This document shows positions 53,297 to 61,379 of a DNA stretch of 64,000 nucleotides, piece after piece. Numbering within the stretch: the stretch's first letter is position 1; every line of letters begins with the position of its first letter. Origin of the DNA: Planotetraspora thailandica (GTDB lineage: Bacteria > Actinomycetota > Actinomycetes > Streptosporangiales > Streptosporangiaceae). Made by a program: the position numbers and the translations under genes. Where the stretch lies: contig NZ_BOOR01000006.1 of the NCBI RefSeq assembly GCF_016863335.1, forward strand, positions 124,001 to 188,000. Direction: 5' to 3'. The notes under the pieces are model-generated. The model made no database searches. It was not told where the DNA came from and saw nothing but the letters and a program-made list of their open reading frames with translations.

Positions 53297-54142
53297 TTAG
53301 AAGCTGGGTCGTGAGCCGCCGGGCACGGGGGTCTGCGGCAGCGGCGGCGGCCCGTCGTCGTCACCGTTGTCGCCGTCGTCACCGCCGACCTGCTCCCACT
53401 GCTTGCCGGAACCGTCGCGGTGGTATTCGGTCTTCTTGCCGTCACCGTCGGTGACGGTCATGGTGCCGCTGCCGTCGTCGTTGAGGTGGGTCTCGGCGTG
53501 GGTCGTCGACCCGTTCGAGAAGGTCGTGTCCGTGGTGTAGGACTTGCCGCCGTCGCTGTAGGTCGTCACGGAGGTATAGGTCTGACCGTTGTGCGTAACG
53601 GTCGTCTCCTCCTTGACCACGTTGTAGTTCTCGTCGAGGGTCAGGTGCGTGTGCGTCTGTCCCCCGTCCGTGGTGTACGTGAGGTCGGTAGGCGGAGGGC
53701 CGGGATCCGTCGCTCCGCAGAAGCCGGGCATGTCGCCGTTCTCATTGGGGACGCACTCGTCGGCGTGCGCGTTGCGGTAGTCCCAGGCGTCCTTCTTGTT
53801 GCGCCAGTCGTCCAGGCCCATCCGCGAGCCCATCACCCCGAGGCCCTCGGCGATCTGGGAGTCGGCGTCGAAGAACGCGTCGGCGACCGAGCCGAAGATG
53901 TCGCCGAGTTGCGTCAGATGGTCCTTGGCCCTGTTCATCGGGTCCTGGGCGAAGCGGTAGAGGCTGCGGAAGGCGCCCGTCACGGCCTCGTTGCCGAAGA
54001 CCTCGCCGGCGTCGCCGTAATCACCCCTGCCGAGCTGGGAGAAGACGCTGTCGTTCAGCGCGGGCGAGATGCGGTCGGCGAGGTCGTGGAGGTCCTTGCG
54101 GGCCTCGTGCAGCAGGTCATAGTCGATCAGGAAGTCGGGCAC
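53297..54142 (-). CDS. Putative type VII substrate with C-terminal Thr/Asp-rich beta repeats
   Basis: This is a 281-residue protein. The first 130 residues are helical (YDLLHEARKDLHDLADRISP, AVTGAFRSLYRFAQDPMNRA), as in WXG100/LXG-type domains. A short Cys-containing linker follows (ECVPNENGDMPGFCG). The rest is short beta-strand repeats (THTHLTLDENYN, TYTSVTTYSDGGKSYTTDTT, GTMTVTDGDGKKTEYH) resembling YD/RHS-like strands, and an Asp-rich, proline-ended tail. No toxin domain is visible. The GTG at 54142 has GGAGG 4 nt upstream. It shares an operon with the WXG100-like gene and is divergent from the giant substrate gene. Confidence 0.72.
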   Translation of the reverse strand: MPDFLIDYDLLHEARKDLHDLADRISPALNDSVFSQLGRGDYGDAGEVFGNEAVTGAFRSLYRFAQDPMNRAKDHLTQLGDIFGSVADAFFDADSQIAEGLGVMGSRMGLDDWRNKKDAWDYRNAHADECVPNENGDMPGFCGATDPGPPPTDLTYTTDGGQTHTHLTLDENYNVVKEETTVTHNGQTYTSVTTYSDGGKSYTTDTTFSNGSTTHAETHLNDDGSGTMTVTDGDGKKTEYHRDGSGKQWEQVGGDDGDNGDDDGPPPLPQTPVPGGSRPSF

Positions 54143-54378
54143 GGCACCTCCGGGGGGCGGGTCGACATGTCCACGTGCGAGGAAGGCGTGGAGTTCGCGT
54201 CCGGGTGGTGAATCCTCCGCGGCGTCCTGCCGGCCGACGGGTGAACAACGCCCAACGGCCGCCTGGGTGATGAACCGGACCCCGGGCTCGAACGTGGACC
54301 GCACAGGACCACACGCACAGGGCCACATCCCTGCGGTCGTGGCTCCCCGCCACCGTCCCGCAGCGAAAGGACAGCCTG

Positions 54379-57300
54379 ATGGCGCAGCGCCCCACCGACT
54401 GGCACGCCATCGGGCTCGGCGGCGATCCGACGCCGGGCGACCCCGATCGCATCGACGAGGTGTCGCGCTCGATGGCGGAGCTCGGGCGGGTCGCCCGGGA
54501 GATCGACGAAGCCCTCACCGCCGTGTTGAACAAGACCGGGGAGGGCGCCTGGATCGGCCAGACCGCCGACGCGCTCCGCGAGAAGATCAGCGGACCGCTG
54601 CGTGCGTTCGTCCAGAGCATCGCCGAGGCGTTCGAGTCGTCCTCGCAGGCGCTCAACGAGTACTCGGGCGTCATGCGGCAGCAGCAGTGGCGGGCCGACA
54701 ATGCGCTCGGGCAGGGGCGGTCGCTCGCGGAAGACGACCCGCAACGCGAGTCACTCGCCACGACCGCCAGGCAGGCGGGTGACGCTCAGGCCGAGTCCGG
54801 AAGGGCGGCCGGCGCGACGATCAGCCGGGTCGCTCGCGGCATCAAGCAACCCGTCTCCGACTGCGACCTCTTCTGGGAGGCCTTCGGCTGGCTGGCCATC
54901 ATCCTGATCATCCCGGCTCTCATCTTCGGCGGACCGGTCGCGCTGCTGGCCCTCGGCGTCAATCTCACCCTCTTCGTGAAGACAGCGGTGGACTTCGCAC
55001 AGGGCAAGGCGAGCCTGCTGGACTTCTTCCTGGCCGGGCTCGGCCTGATCGCCCCGACCACCAAGGCTGTGCCGATCCTAAAGATCATCAGCGCCGGGGC
55101 GAAGATCACGTGGAGTGGGCTGAAGACGCTCGGGCAGACGGTCTTCACCTTCTTCCGCGGGCTGTTCGCCGACGGAGGCCTGCGCCCGTTCGCCTTCCTC
55201 CCGGGGATCCGCGACTTCGCGTCACTGGCCAGTGGCTGGGTCAAGTCCGGGAGCCTGTGGGTGATGACCTCCCTGCACAACCTGCCCGCCCTCACGGGCA
55301 TGGCCTTCCACAACGGCGGCCTGATCGCGATTCAGGGGATCAAAGCCATTCCCGGCATCGCCCGCGGCATTCCCTCTCTGGTGTCCAAAGGCAGCCTGGC
55401 GAGCCTGAGATTCCTCCAGGCGGAGTTCGGCGGCACCAAGTGGCTGCGGCTGGTGCTGCCGGTCGACGCGGCGGAAATCGGGAAGTACGGCCTGAAAGGC
55501 GCCCTGCGCATCGGTCTCGTCGACCGCGGAGTCATGGGGCGGTTCCGGTTCGGCGCCCCGTTGGTGGGCGCCGCCGGTCACAGCGTGTCGGTGTTCACGG
55601 CGGTCACGCCCCCGCATCCGTCGGTTTCCCTCCTCTCCCACGGAGTCACGCTCGATGCGATGCCCGTCCCGGTGCGGCAGTTGGACGCCCTGCTGGACGT
55701 GCCGCGGGGGGACCTGATCCGGATGCAGCTCGGCGACTTCTCCGGTCCCGCGAATCTCAACCTGTCCTCGTTCTCGGCCGGTGCGGCGAATCTCGTCGTG
55801 CCCCCACCGCAGCCGGGACGCTTCATGTCCCTGTCTCCCTCGTCGTTGCACCTGAGCGGTCATTTCGTCGACGGCCTGTCTTCCGGTTCCGGCATGGGAC
55901 GGCTGGCGGACGCGCTGGTGGACACGCCCATCGGCGAGCTGCGCGCGATAGCGGCGGGCGACTTCGCGAACTGGACCAGCACCAGCACCGGCGTACGGCT
56001 GGACGTGGGTCTGGGTGTGAGCGCCCATGCAGTGGGCCGGCCCGTGGGCGACCTCGGCTCGGTCGGCGTCCCGTCGGCCCTCGGCCTGCCGGGCACGTCG
56101 CTGCCGGGAGTCGCCGGCGCGGGGCATCCAGGCGCGCTTCTCGGCGCCCTGCCCACGCCTTCGAACACTCATCTGCCGCAGACCCCAAACCATGCGGTCG
56201 ACCTGGTGGCCGGGCAGCCCGGATCACCGACCATGCTCCACACACCCGTGACGGGCGGGCACACCGGACACACCGGGCTCACTGGGCTGCCGGGGATTCC
56301 GACGGGCTCGGCGACCAACGCGCTCGACCTGCTCTCCGCACCGGCCCACGTCAACCGGGCCGATGCCCCCGCCTTCGGTACGGGCGCCCGGCTGGGCGAG
56401 CACGTCGTCTCCGCCCGCAGCGCGGATCAGGTCGGCATGCACCTGCATGAGTACGCGCCGCGTCTCGAGGCGATGACGAGACCCCCCGCGACGGTCGCGC
56501 CGTCCACCGCCCTCGAGACCGTCGCGTCGGTCACCATGCCACCCCCCGCGACGCCGGCGCGGGCGGGTGCGGACGCGTTCGCCGGCGCACCGGCCGCCGC
56601 GGCTCCGCACGGTACGGCAGGCGCCTCCGTCCCCGCCATGCCCGTACGGGGGCACGGTGGGGATCCGCTGAACGGCGGCTCCGGCAGGCCGACGGGCGCG
56701 CAGATCGAGCAGTTGTGGCTGGAACACGACCAGCGGGTGGAGGCGCTGTTCGGAGCTTCCGACGACCCGGTACGGCCGGACCGCATCCAGGCCTGGAGTG
56801 ACCTCGTCGACGGCAAGCGCGAGCTGACACGAGTCGAGGGGGTGCTGGACGACCTCTCCTCCCGGCCCGGCTCCGGGTCGCGTGGCTCGAGCCCCCTTCA
56901 CGTACAGGCGCAGCAGGCCGTCGACGTCGCGCGGCGAGGTGTCGACGACAGCCTCGCCCACCTCACCGATCTGGGAGTCGACCCGGCGCGGATCGAGCGG
57001 GGCATGGCCGAGATCGTCGTGGACAGCGTGCGCGAGCGGCCTCGGCTGCTCGGCGGTTCGAGCGGCTCCGGCCTGCCGGAGGGCGCGCTCGGCAACGTGC
57101 CGGAGACCACATTCGTGCCGGACGTGCTCGACGACATGACGCCGCCCCTCCACGCGGGCGGGGACACGTTCGCCGGCCCGCCCCCAGTGACCCATACATC
57201 CGGCCTCTCCGCCTCGAGTTCCACCGTCGACGACGCCCTCCGGTTGTTGCGGCACGACGCACCGCACACAACCGGCGCGGGGCCCGCGGTGCACACCGGC

Positions 57301-60300
57301 GATGGCATCGCACACCTGGGCGAGGACGCCGTCGCGTTGGGCGGCCCAGGGCCCGAACGCTGGATCAGCGCCTCACCCGACGGCGCACTGCAGGTGGTCG
57401 ACAGGTCTGGCTCCGTGCAGCCGCACCTCACGGTGACCCGGACGCAGGACGACCTGATCCAGGTCACCGACACGAACGCCGGAAACTCCTTCACCCGCCA
57501 CAACGCCGACGGCACTCTCGTTCAGACCGGCACCCGGCTGGGGGACGGGAACGACGTCTTCGCCGTATTCCCCGAACCCACCGGCAACGCCACCCGCCCC
57601 GCCGGCTGGCTGGAGAACGCGGGCGGCCTGCACATCGACGACGGCACCAGGGTGACCCGGACGCAGGACGACCTGATCCAGATCACCGACACCAATGCGG
57701 GCAATTCCTACGTCCGCTACGACGCCGGCGGTCTCCGCATCGAGACGGGCACACCCTTGGCGGGCAGGAACGGGGTCTTCGCCGTGCTGCCGGAGCCCGG
57801 CGGAGCCGGCCGTACGGGCCGCCTGGAGAACGCGGGCGGCCTGCACGTCGACGACGGCACCGTGGTCACTCGGACGCAGGACGACCTGATCCAGGTCACC
57901 GACACCAACGCGGGCAACTCCTTCACGCGCTACGACGCCAACGGCGCCCGCGTCCAGACGGGCACACCGCTGGGGGGCAGGAACGGCGTCTTCGCCGTGC
58001 TCCCGGAGCTTGCCGACGACGGAACGCGTCCCGCCGGCTGGCTGGAGAACGCGGGCGGCATCCACATCGACGACGGCACCGTGGTCACTCGGACGCAGGA
58101 CGACCTGATTCAGGTCACCGACACCAACGCGGGCAACGCCTTCACGCGCTACGACGGCGACGGCGCCCACGTTCATACGGGAACCCCGTTCCACGCCGCC
58201 GAGAACACCTTCGTGGTGCTGCGGGAACCGGCCGGTGGCGGGGCCGGCCGTACGGGCTGGCTGGAGGACCTCGGCGGCGTCCGGCTCCAGCGCGACGTTC
58301 AGGAACTCGGTGACGGCGCGCTCCGCGTCGAGTTCGCCGGCGGCACCGGGGCGCGTCACGGGGAGTTCACCGTCTACGACAGTCACGGCGCGATCACCCA
58401 GCAGGGATTCAACGTGCTGCGGGACGGCAGGCCGACCCCCTACCAGTACGTCGTCACGCACGAGGGCGGGACGTGGGTGCGCGCCGCCAACCCGCACGCG
58501 AACAGGCCGCCGGCGGACGCCGGTGCTTCCGGCATCTTCAACGCGGGCAAGGCGGAGGTGTCGCCCGACGGCAGCCGGGTGCGGCTGCTCACGGACAACA
58601 AGGTGGAGGTCTTCGACCGCCGGCCGCTGCCGGGGGGCGGCGTGCTCGACTCCTTCCGCCGCACGGGCACCATCGGTTTCGGGCGCTTCACCCGCCGGAC
58701 GACCTGGGCGCATTGGGACGAGGCCGGTGGTCTGCTGAATCATGGGACCAGGCGCTACGACACCTCCGGCTTCTCCTGGAACGACGTCGACCACCGCGGC
58801 AGGGACGTCCACGCCTACCGCGACGGGCTGCAGAAGTTCAAGATCGACATCGGCGGCAAGACCGAGAGCAAGGCCGGTCACATCCTCGCGGTGAAGGGCG
58901 AGGGCGGCAGGTGGAGATGGCACCGCTTCGACGCGGCCGGCAACGAGGTGGCGACCGGCGAGCGCACGACGCACTTCGACGGCGGCTGGGCCGACTATTG
59001 GACGAACGCGGACGGGCAGCGGGTTCTCGCGCAGAAGCAGTGGGGCCCGATGCACACCCCGGAGAACGCGGGGCAGTACCTGGAGCACAAGTGGGACGCC
59101 GCCAAGGGCGGAGTGCAGGACAACCTCTGGGAGCGGCAGTCGCCACACGGAAAGGACGCCGGGAAGGTCGAGAAGCTGCCCGATCAAGGCCTTCTCACCA
59201 CCAACCGCTGGTCGGAACAGCGTCCGCCGCTGTGGGCCCGCAAGGTCCTGATCCGCGCGGCCACGCCAGGGGGTGACGTCGGCCACCTCGCGGGCGACAA
59301 GAACTTCCAGATCTACCTGTGGACCAAGGAAGGCGGATCAGGCGCGCGAGGCGGTGTGCGCTACGTCGGCATGGACGGCGGTGTGGTCGACGTCGCGGGC
59401 GACGGTTCGTTCGTCCGCTCCGTGACCAAGCTCCACAACGGCGACACCCTCAAAGTGGGTGACGTCGCCGTCCATGACCTGCCGCCGACGGCCAACCTGC
59501 CCTGGCAGGACGGCAGGAACACCGGCTACCGGGTGCCGGTGGACCCGCCGACGGCAGGGCGCGGCGGCGAAGGCCTGAGATGGCAGGACCGCTTCCAGGA
59601 CGCCGAAGGGAACTGGAAGGTGGCCCGCGAGGGATTCGACGACGGCACGGTCCGTGAATACAGGAACGCGAGACAGGTCGACCCCGTGACCGGCCAATGG
59701 CAGGGCGGCACGGACGGATCGTGGGTGCAACGCGACGCCCACGGCAACGTGGCCGGCGTCTCCCAGACGTGGGACGGCGTCAACGGCCAGGTCGTCGGCC
59801 TGGGCACGACGGACTCGTCGGCGTGGAGATGGCGGGCGAGCGGAGCCGAAGGAGAGCGTTTCTCCTTCCGCGGGTCCGACGACCCGAGGCTGCCCTGGGA
59901 CGACTCCTTCCGCGACTTCGACGGGACCGGCAACCTGATCCGCGAGCAGAACATGCTCGACGGCGGCAAATACGTGCAGGCCTGGAAGGTCGAGACCAAC
60001 GGCGCGGAGAGCTGGCACGTCAACAAGTTCGACAAGTCGGGCAACCTCGTCTCGTACGGCGACGGCCAGCAGGTGCGCCGCCTGTGGTGGAATCCCGAAG
60101 CGCAGACGTGGGACGCCGCCTGGTCCCCGGGCAGGCAGCACTGGCGCGACGTGATCCAGAATCCCGGAAGCGACGCCGTGGTCGTCCGGGAGGTGCCGCC
60201 CCACCTGTCCATGGAGGAAGGCCCGCTACGGGTACGCGAGTACCAACCCGACGCCAAGGCCCCGAAGCCGGGCACCTGGAAGGAGTTCGACCACGGCTCC

Positions 60301-61362
60301 GTGGTCCGCGAGCGCACCTCCCTGGGCGGCGGCGTCTTCCTGGAGAAGGACGCCTGGCGCGGCCAGTGGCGCCGCTACAACGCCGACGGCCAGGTCATCG
60401 CCCAGCGGACCGACAGCGGCCTCGTCTTCGAAGGCGGCCCGAACAACCTGCGTCTCACGGGCAACGAGTACGACTTCCGCGGCCCCGTCACGGAGCTGCG
60501 CGGCTGGGGCCGCCGCATCCGCGAGGCCAACCGCCTGCCGTGGGGAGACACGATGTCCGTCGAGAGGACGGCGGCCCTCGACGGCATCCAGGCTCTGCCG
60601 GCCGAGTACGCCGGCCGGGTGGTCCTGGGTGAGGCGCGATACGAGCCGTACCTGTCGGTGCTGGCCAAGAAGGTGGCGCTCGAGTTCGGCCAGGAGTTCA
60701 TCCTGGAGTTCGGCGCCAATCTGGCGGTCAACGGCATCGTCGCCGAGATCAACAACAAGCCGTTCACCGGCAAGGACGCGCTGAAGTCGTTCGCCAACGC
60801 GGCGGTGAGCGCGGGCGTCAAGGGCGTGGCCGGCACCGTGGCGCACGAGATCCGGGGTCACGGCATCACGACCAAGTCCGTCTGGTCGAACGTCGACGGC
60901 GGCAAGCACTGGAATCGCCACCCGAACAACCACGACAAGACCTGGGCCAACGAGTGGGCCGGCAACGAGACGGCCACCCGATGGCGCGGCGGCACCTACG
61001 ACTTCGGCTTCGGCGTGGGCACCTCCGTGATCGCCGGCTTCATCAACGGCAGCATGAACGCCGCCGTGTGGGGGGTCACCGGTCCCGACGGCGTGAGCCA
61101 CATCCTGAGCGGCGCCGGAGCCGTGGGTGAGGGCGGCATCTCCATGCTGTCCGCGATGACGACGGCGTCGAGCGCCGGAGTGGTGAAGAATCTGGCCGTC
61201 TTCGGTCTGGGTGGCCGAGGCTTCCACCGGCAGGGCTTCGGCGAGTTCTGGGTCCAGCTGGGCTTCAAGATCGGCGAGAAGACCTTCAACTCGTGGCTGT
61301 CGTCCACCATCCGTAACGGCATCAACCCATGGTGGCTCCAGACGCCGCCGAACCAGCAGTGA
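54379..61362 (+). CDS. Giant type VII-secreted-type protein with tandem repeats (polymorphic-toxin-like)
   Basis: This 2,327-residue protein starts DWHAIGLGGDPTPGDPDRID, the actinobacterial 'T7SS signal' domain opening, followed by a WXG-like helical hairpin (GEGAWIGQTADALREKI, ~52-68). Hydrophobic helices lie at about 170-215 (WLAIILIIPALIFGGPVALL). A long Gly/Pro/His-rich middle (to ~1,000) is followed by four tandem repeats of ~72 residues (~1,019-1,307) and further Trp/Asp/Gly-rich beta segments. The last 230 residues contain a glycine-rich hydrophobic region (FGVGTSVIAGFINGSMNAAV). No known toxin domain is recognised. AAAGGA lies upstream of the ATG. Confidence 0.85.
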   Translation: MAQRPTDWHAIGLGGDPTPGDPDRIDEVSRSMAELGRVAREIDEALTAVLNKTGEGAWIGQTADALREKISGPLRAFVQSIAEAFESSSQALNEYSGVMRQQQWRADNALGQGRSLAEDDPQRESLATTARQAGDAQAESGRAAGATISRVARGIKQPVSDCDLFWEAFGWLAIILIIPALIFGGPVALLALGVNLTLFVKTAVDFAQGKASLLDFFLAGLGLIAPTTKAVPILKIISAGAKITWSGLKTLGQTVFTFFRGLFADGGLRPFAFLPGIRDFASLASGWVKSGSLWVMTSLHNLPALTGMAFHNGGLIAIQGIKAIPGIARGIPSLVSKGSLASLRFLQAEFGGTKWLRLVLPVDAAEIGKYGLKGALRIGLVDRGVMGRFRFGAPLVGAAGHSVSVFTAVTPPHPSVSLLSHGVTLDAMPVPVRQLDALLDVPRGDLIRMQLGDFSGPANLNLSSFSAGAANLVVPPPQPGRFMSLSPSSLHLSGHFVDGLSSGSGMGRLADALVDTPIGELRAIAAGDFANWTSTSTGVRLDVGLGVSAHAVGRPVGDLGSVGVPSALGLPGTSLPGVAGAGHPGALLGALPTPSNTHLPQTPNHAVDLVAGQPGSPTMLHTPVTGGHTGHTGLTGLPGIPTGSATNALDLLSAPAHVNRADAPAFGTGARLGEHVVSARSADQVGMHLHEYAPRLEAMTRPPATVAPSTALETVASVTMPPPATPARAGADAFAGAPAAAAPHGTAGASVPAMPVRGHGGDPLNGGSGRPTGAQIEQLWLEHDQRVEALFGASDDPVRPDRIQAWSDLVDGKRELTRVEGVLDDLSSRPGSGSRGSSPLHVQAQQAVDVARRGVDDSLAHLTDLGVDPARIERGMAEIVVDSVRERPRLLGGSSGSGLPEGALGNVPETTFVPDVLDDMTPPLHAGGDTFAGPPPVTHTSGLSASSSTVDDALRLLRHDAPHTTGAGPAVHTGDGIAHLGEDAVALGGPGPERWISASPDGALQVVDRSGSVQPHLTVTRTQDDLIQVTDTNAGNSFTRHNADGTLVQTGTRLGDGNDVFAVFPEPTGNATRPAGWLENAGGLHIDDGTRVTRTQDDLIQITDTNAGNSYVRYDAGGLRIETGTPLAGRNGVFAVLPEPGGAGRTGRLENAGGLHVDDGTVVTRTQDDLIQVTDTNAGNSFTRYDANGARVQTGTPLGGRNGVFAVLPELADDGTRPAGWLENAGGIHIDDGTVVTRTQDDLIQVTDTNAGNAFTRYDGDGAHVHTGTPFHAAENTFVVLREPAGGGAGRTGWLEDLGGVRLQRDVQELGDGALRVEFAGGTGARHGEFTVYDSHGAITQQGFNVLRDGRPTPYQYVVTHEGGTWVRAANPHANRPPADAGASGIFNAGKAEVSPDGSRVRLLTDNKVEVFDRRPLPGGGVLDSFRRTGTIGFGRFTRRTTWAHWDEAGGLLNHGTRRYDTSGFSWNDVDHRGRDVHAYRDGLQKFKIDIGGKTESKAGHILAVKGEGGRWRWHRFDAAGNEVATGERTTHFDGGWADYWTNADGQRVLAQKQWGPMHTPENAGQYLEHKWDAAKGGVQDNLWERQSPHGKDAGKVEKLPDQGLLTTNRWSEQRPPLWARKVLIRAATPGGDVGHLAGDKNFQIYLWTKEGGSGARGGVRYVGMDGGVVDVAGDGSFVRSVTKLHNGDTLKVGDVAVHDLPPTANLPWQDGRNTGYRVPVDPPTAGRGGEGLRWQDRFQDAEGNWKVAREGFDDGTVREYRNARQVDPVTGQWQGGTDGSWVQRDAHGNVAGVSQTWDGVNGQVVGLGTTDSSAWRWRASGAEGERFSFRGSDDPRLPWDDSFRDFDGTGNLIREQNMLDGGKYVQAWKVETNGAESWHVNKFDKSGNLVSYGDGQQVRRLWWNPEAQTWDAAWSPGRQHWRDVIQNPGSDAVVVREVPPHLSMEEGPLRVREYQPDAKAPKPGTWKEFDHGSVVRERTSLGGGVFLEKDAWRGQWRRYNADGQVIAQRTDSGLVFEGGPNNLRLTGNEYDFRGPVTELRGWGRRIREANRLPWGDTMSVERTAALDGIQALPAEYAGRVVLGEARYEPYLSVLAKKVALEFGQEFILEFGANLAVNGIVAEINNKPFTGKDALKSFANAAVSAGVKGVAGTVAHEIRGHGITTKSVWSNVDGGKHWNRHPNNHDKTWANEWAGNETATRWRGGTYDFGFGVGTSVIAGFINGSMNAAVWGVTGPDGVSHILSGAGAVGEGGISMLSAMTTASSAGVVKNLAVFGLGGRGFHRQGFGEFWVQLGFKIGEKTFNSWLSSTIRNGINPWWLQTPPNQQ
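57433..58300 (+). repeat. Four tandem ~216-nt repeats inside the giant T7SS gene
   Basis: Copies begin at 57433, 57652, 57865 and 58084 (steps of 219, 213 and 219 nt). Each encodes VTRTQDDLIQVTDTNAGN, then FTRYDANG-like, a TGTPL, a VFAVLPEP-like strand, and WLENAGGLHIDDGT. The third copy is nearly identical to the second and fourth in its first 45 nt, so recent duplication or conversion is likely. Confidence 0.9.
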
Positions 61363-61379
61363 CGTCCAAGGAAGTCTCC

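Noticed and set aside
57373-59286. 637-codon minus-strand ORF opposite the giant T7SS gene
   Set aside because: It mirrors the sense repeats and has no recognisable domain; a coding shadow.
60847-60870. Metalloprotease HExxH motif in the giant protein's C-terminal region
   Set aside because: The sequence is HEIRGH, with three residues between Glu and His, so it lacks the HExxH spacing, and no third ligand is obvious.
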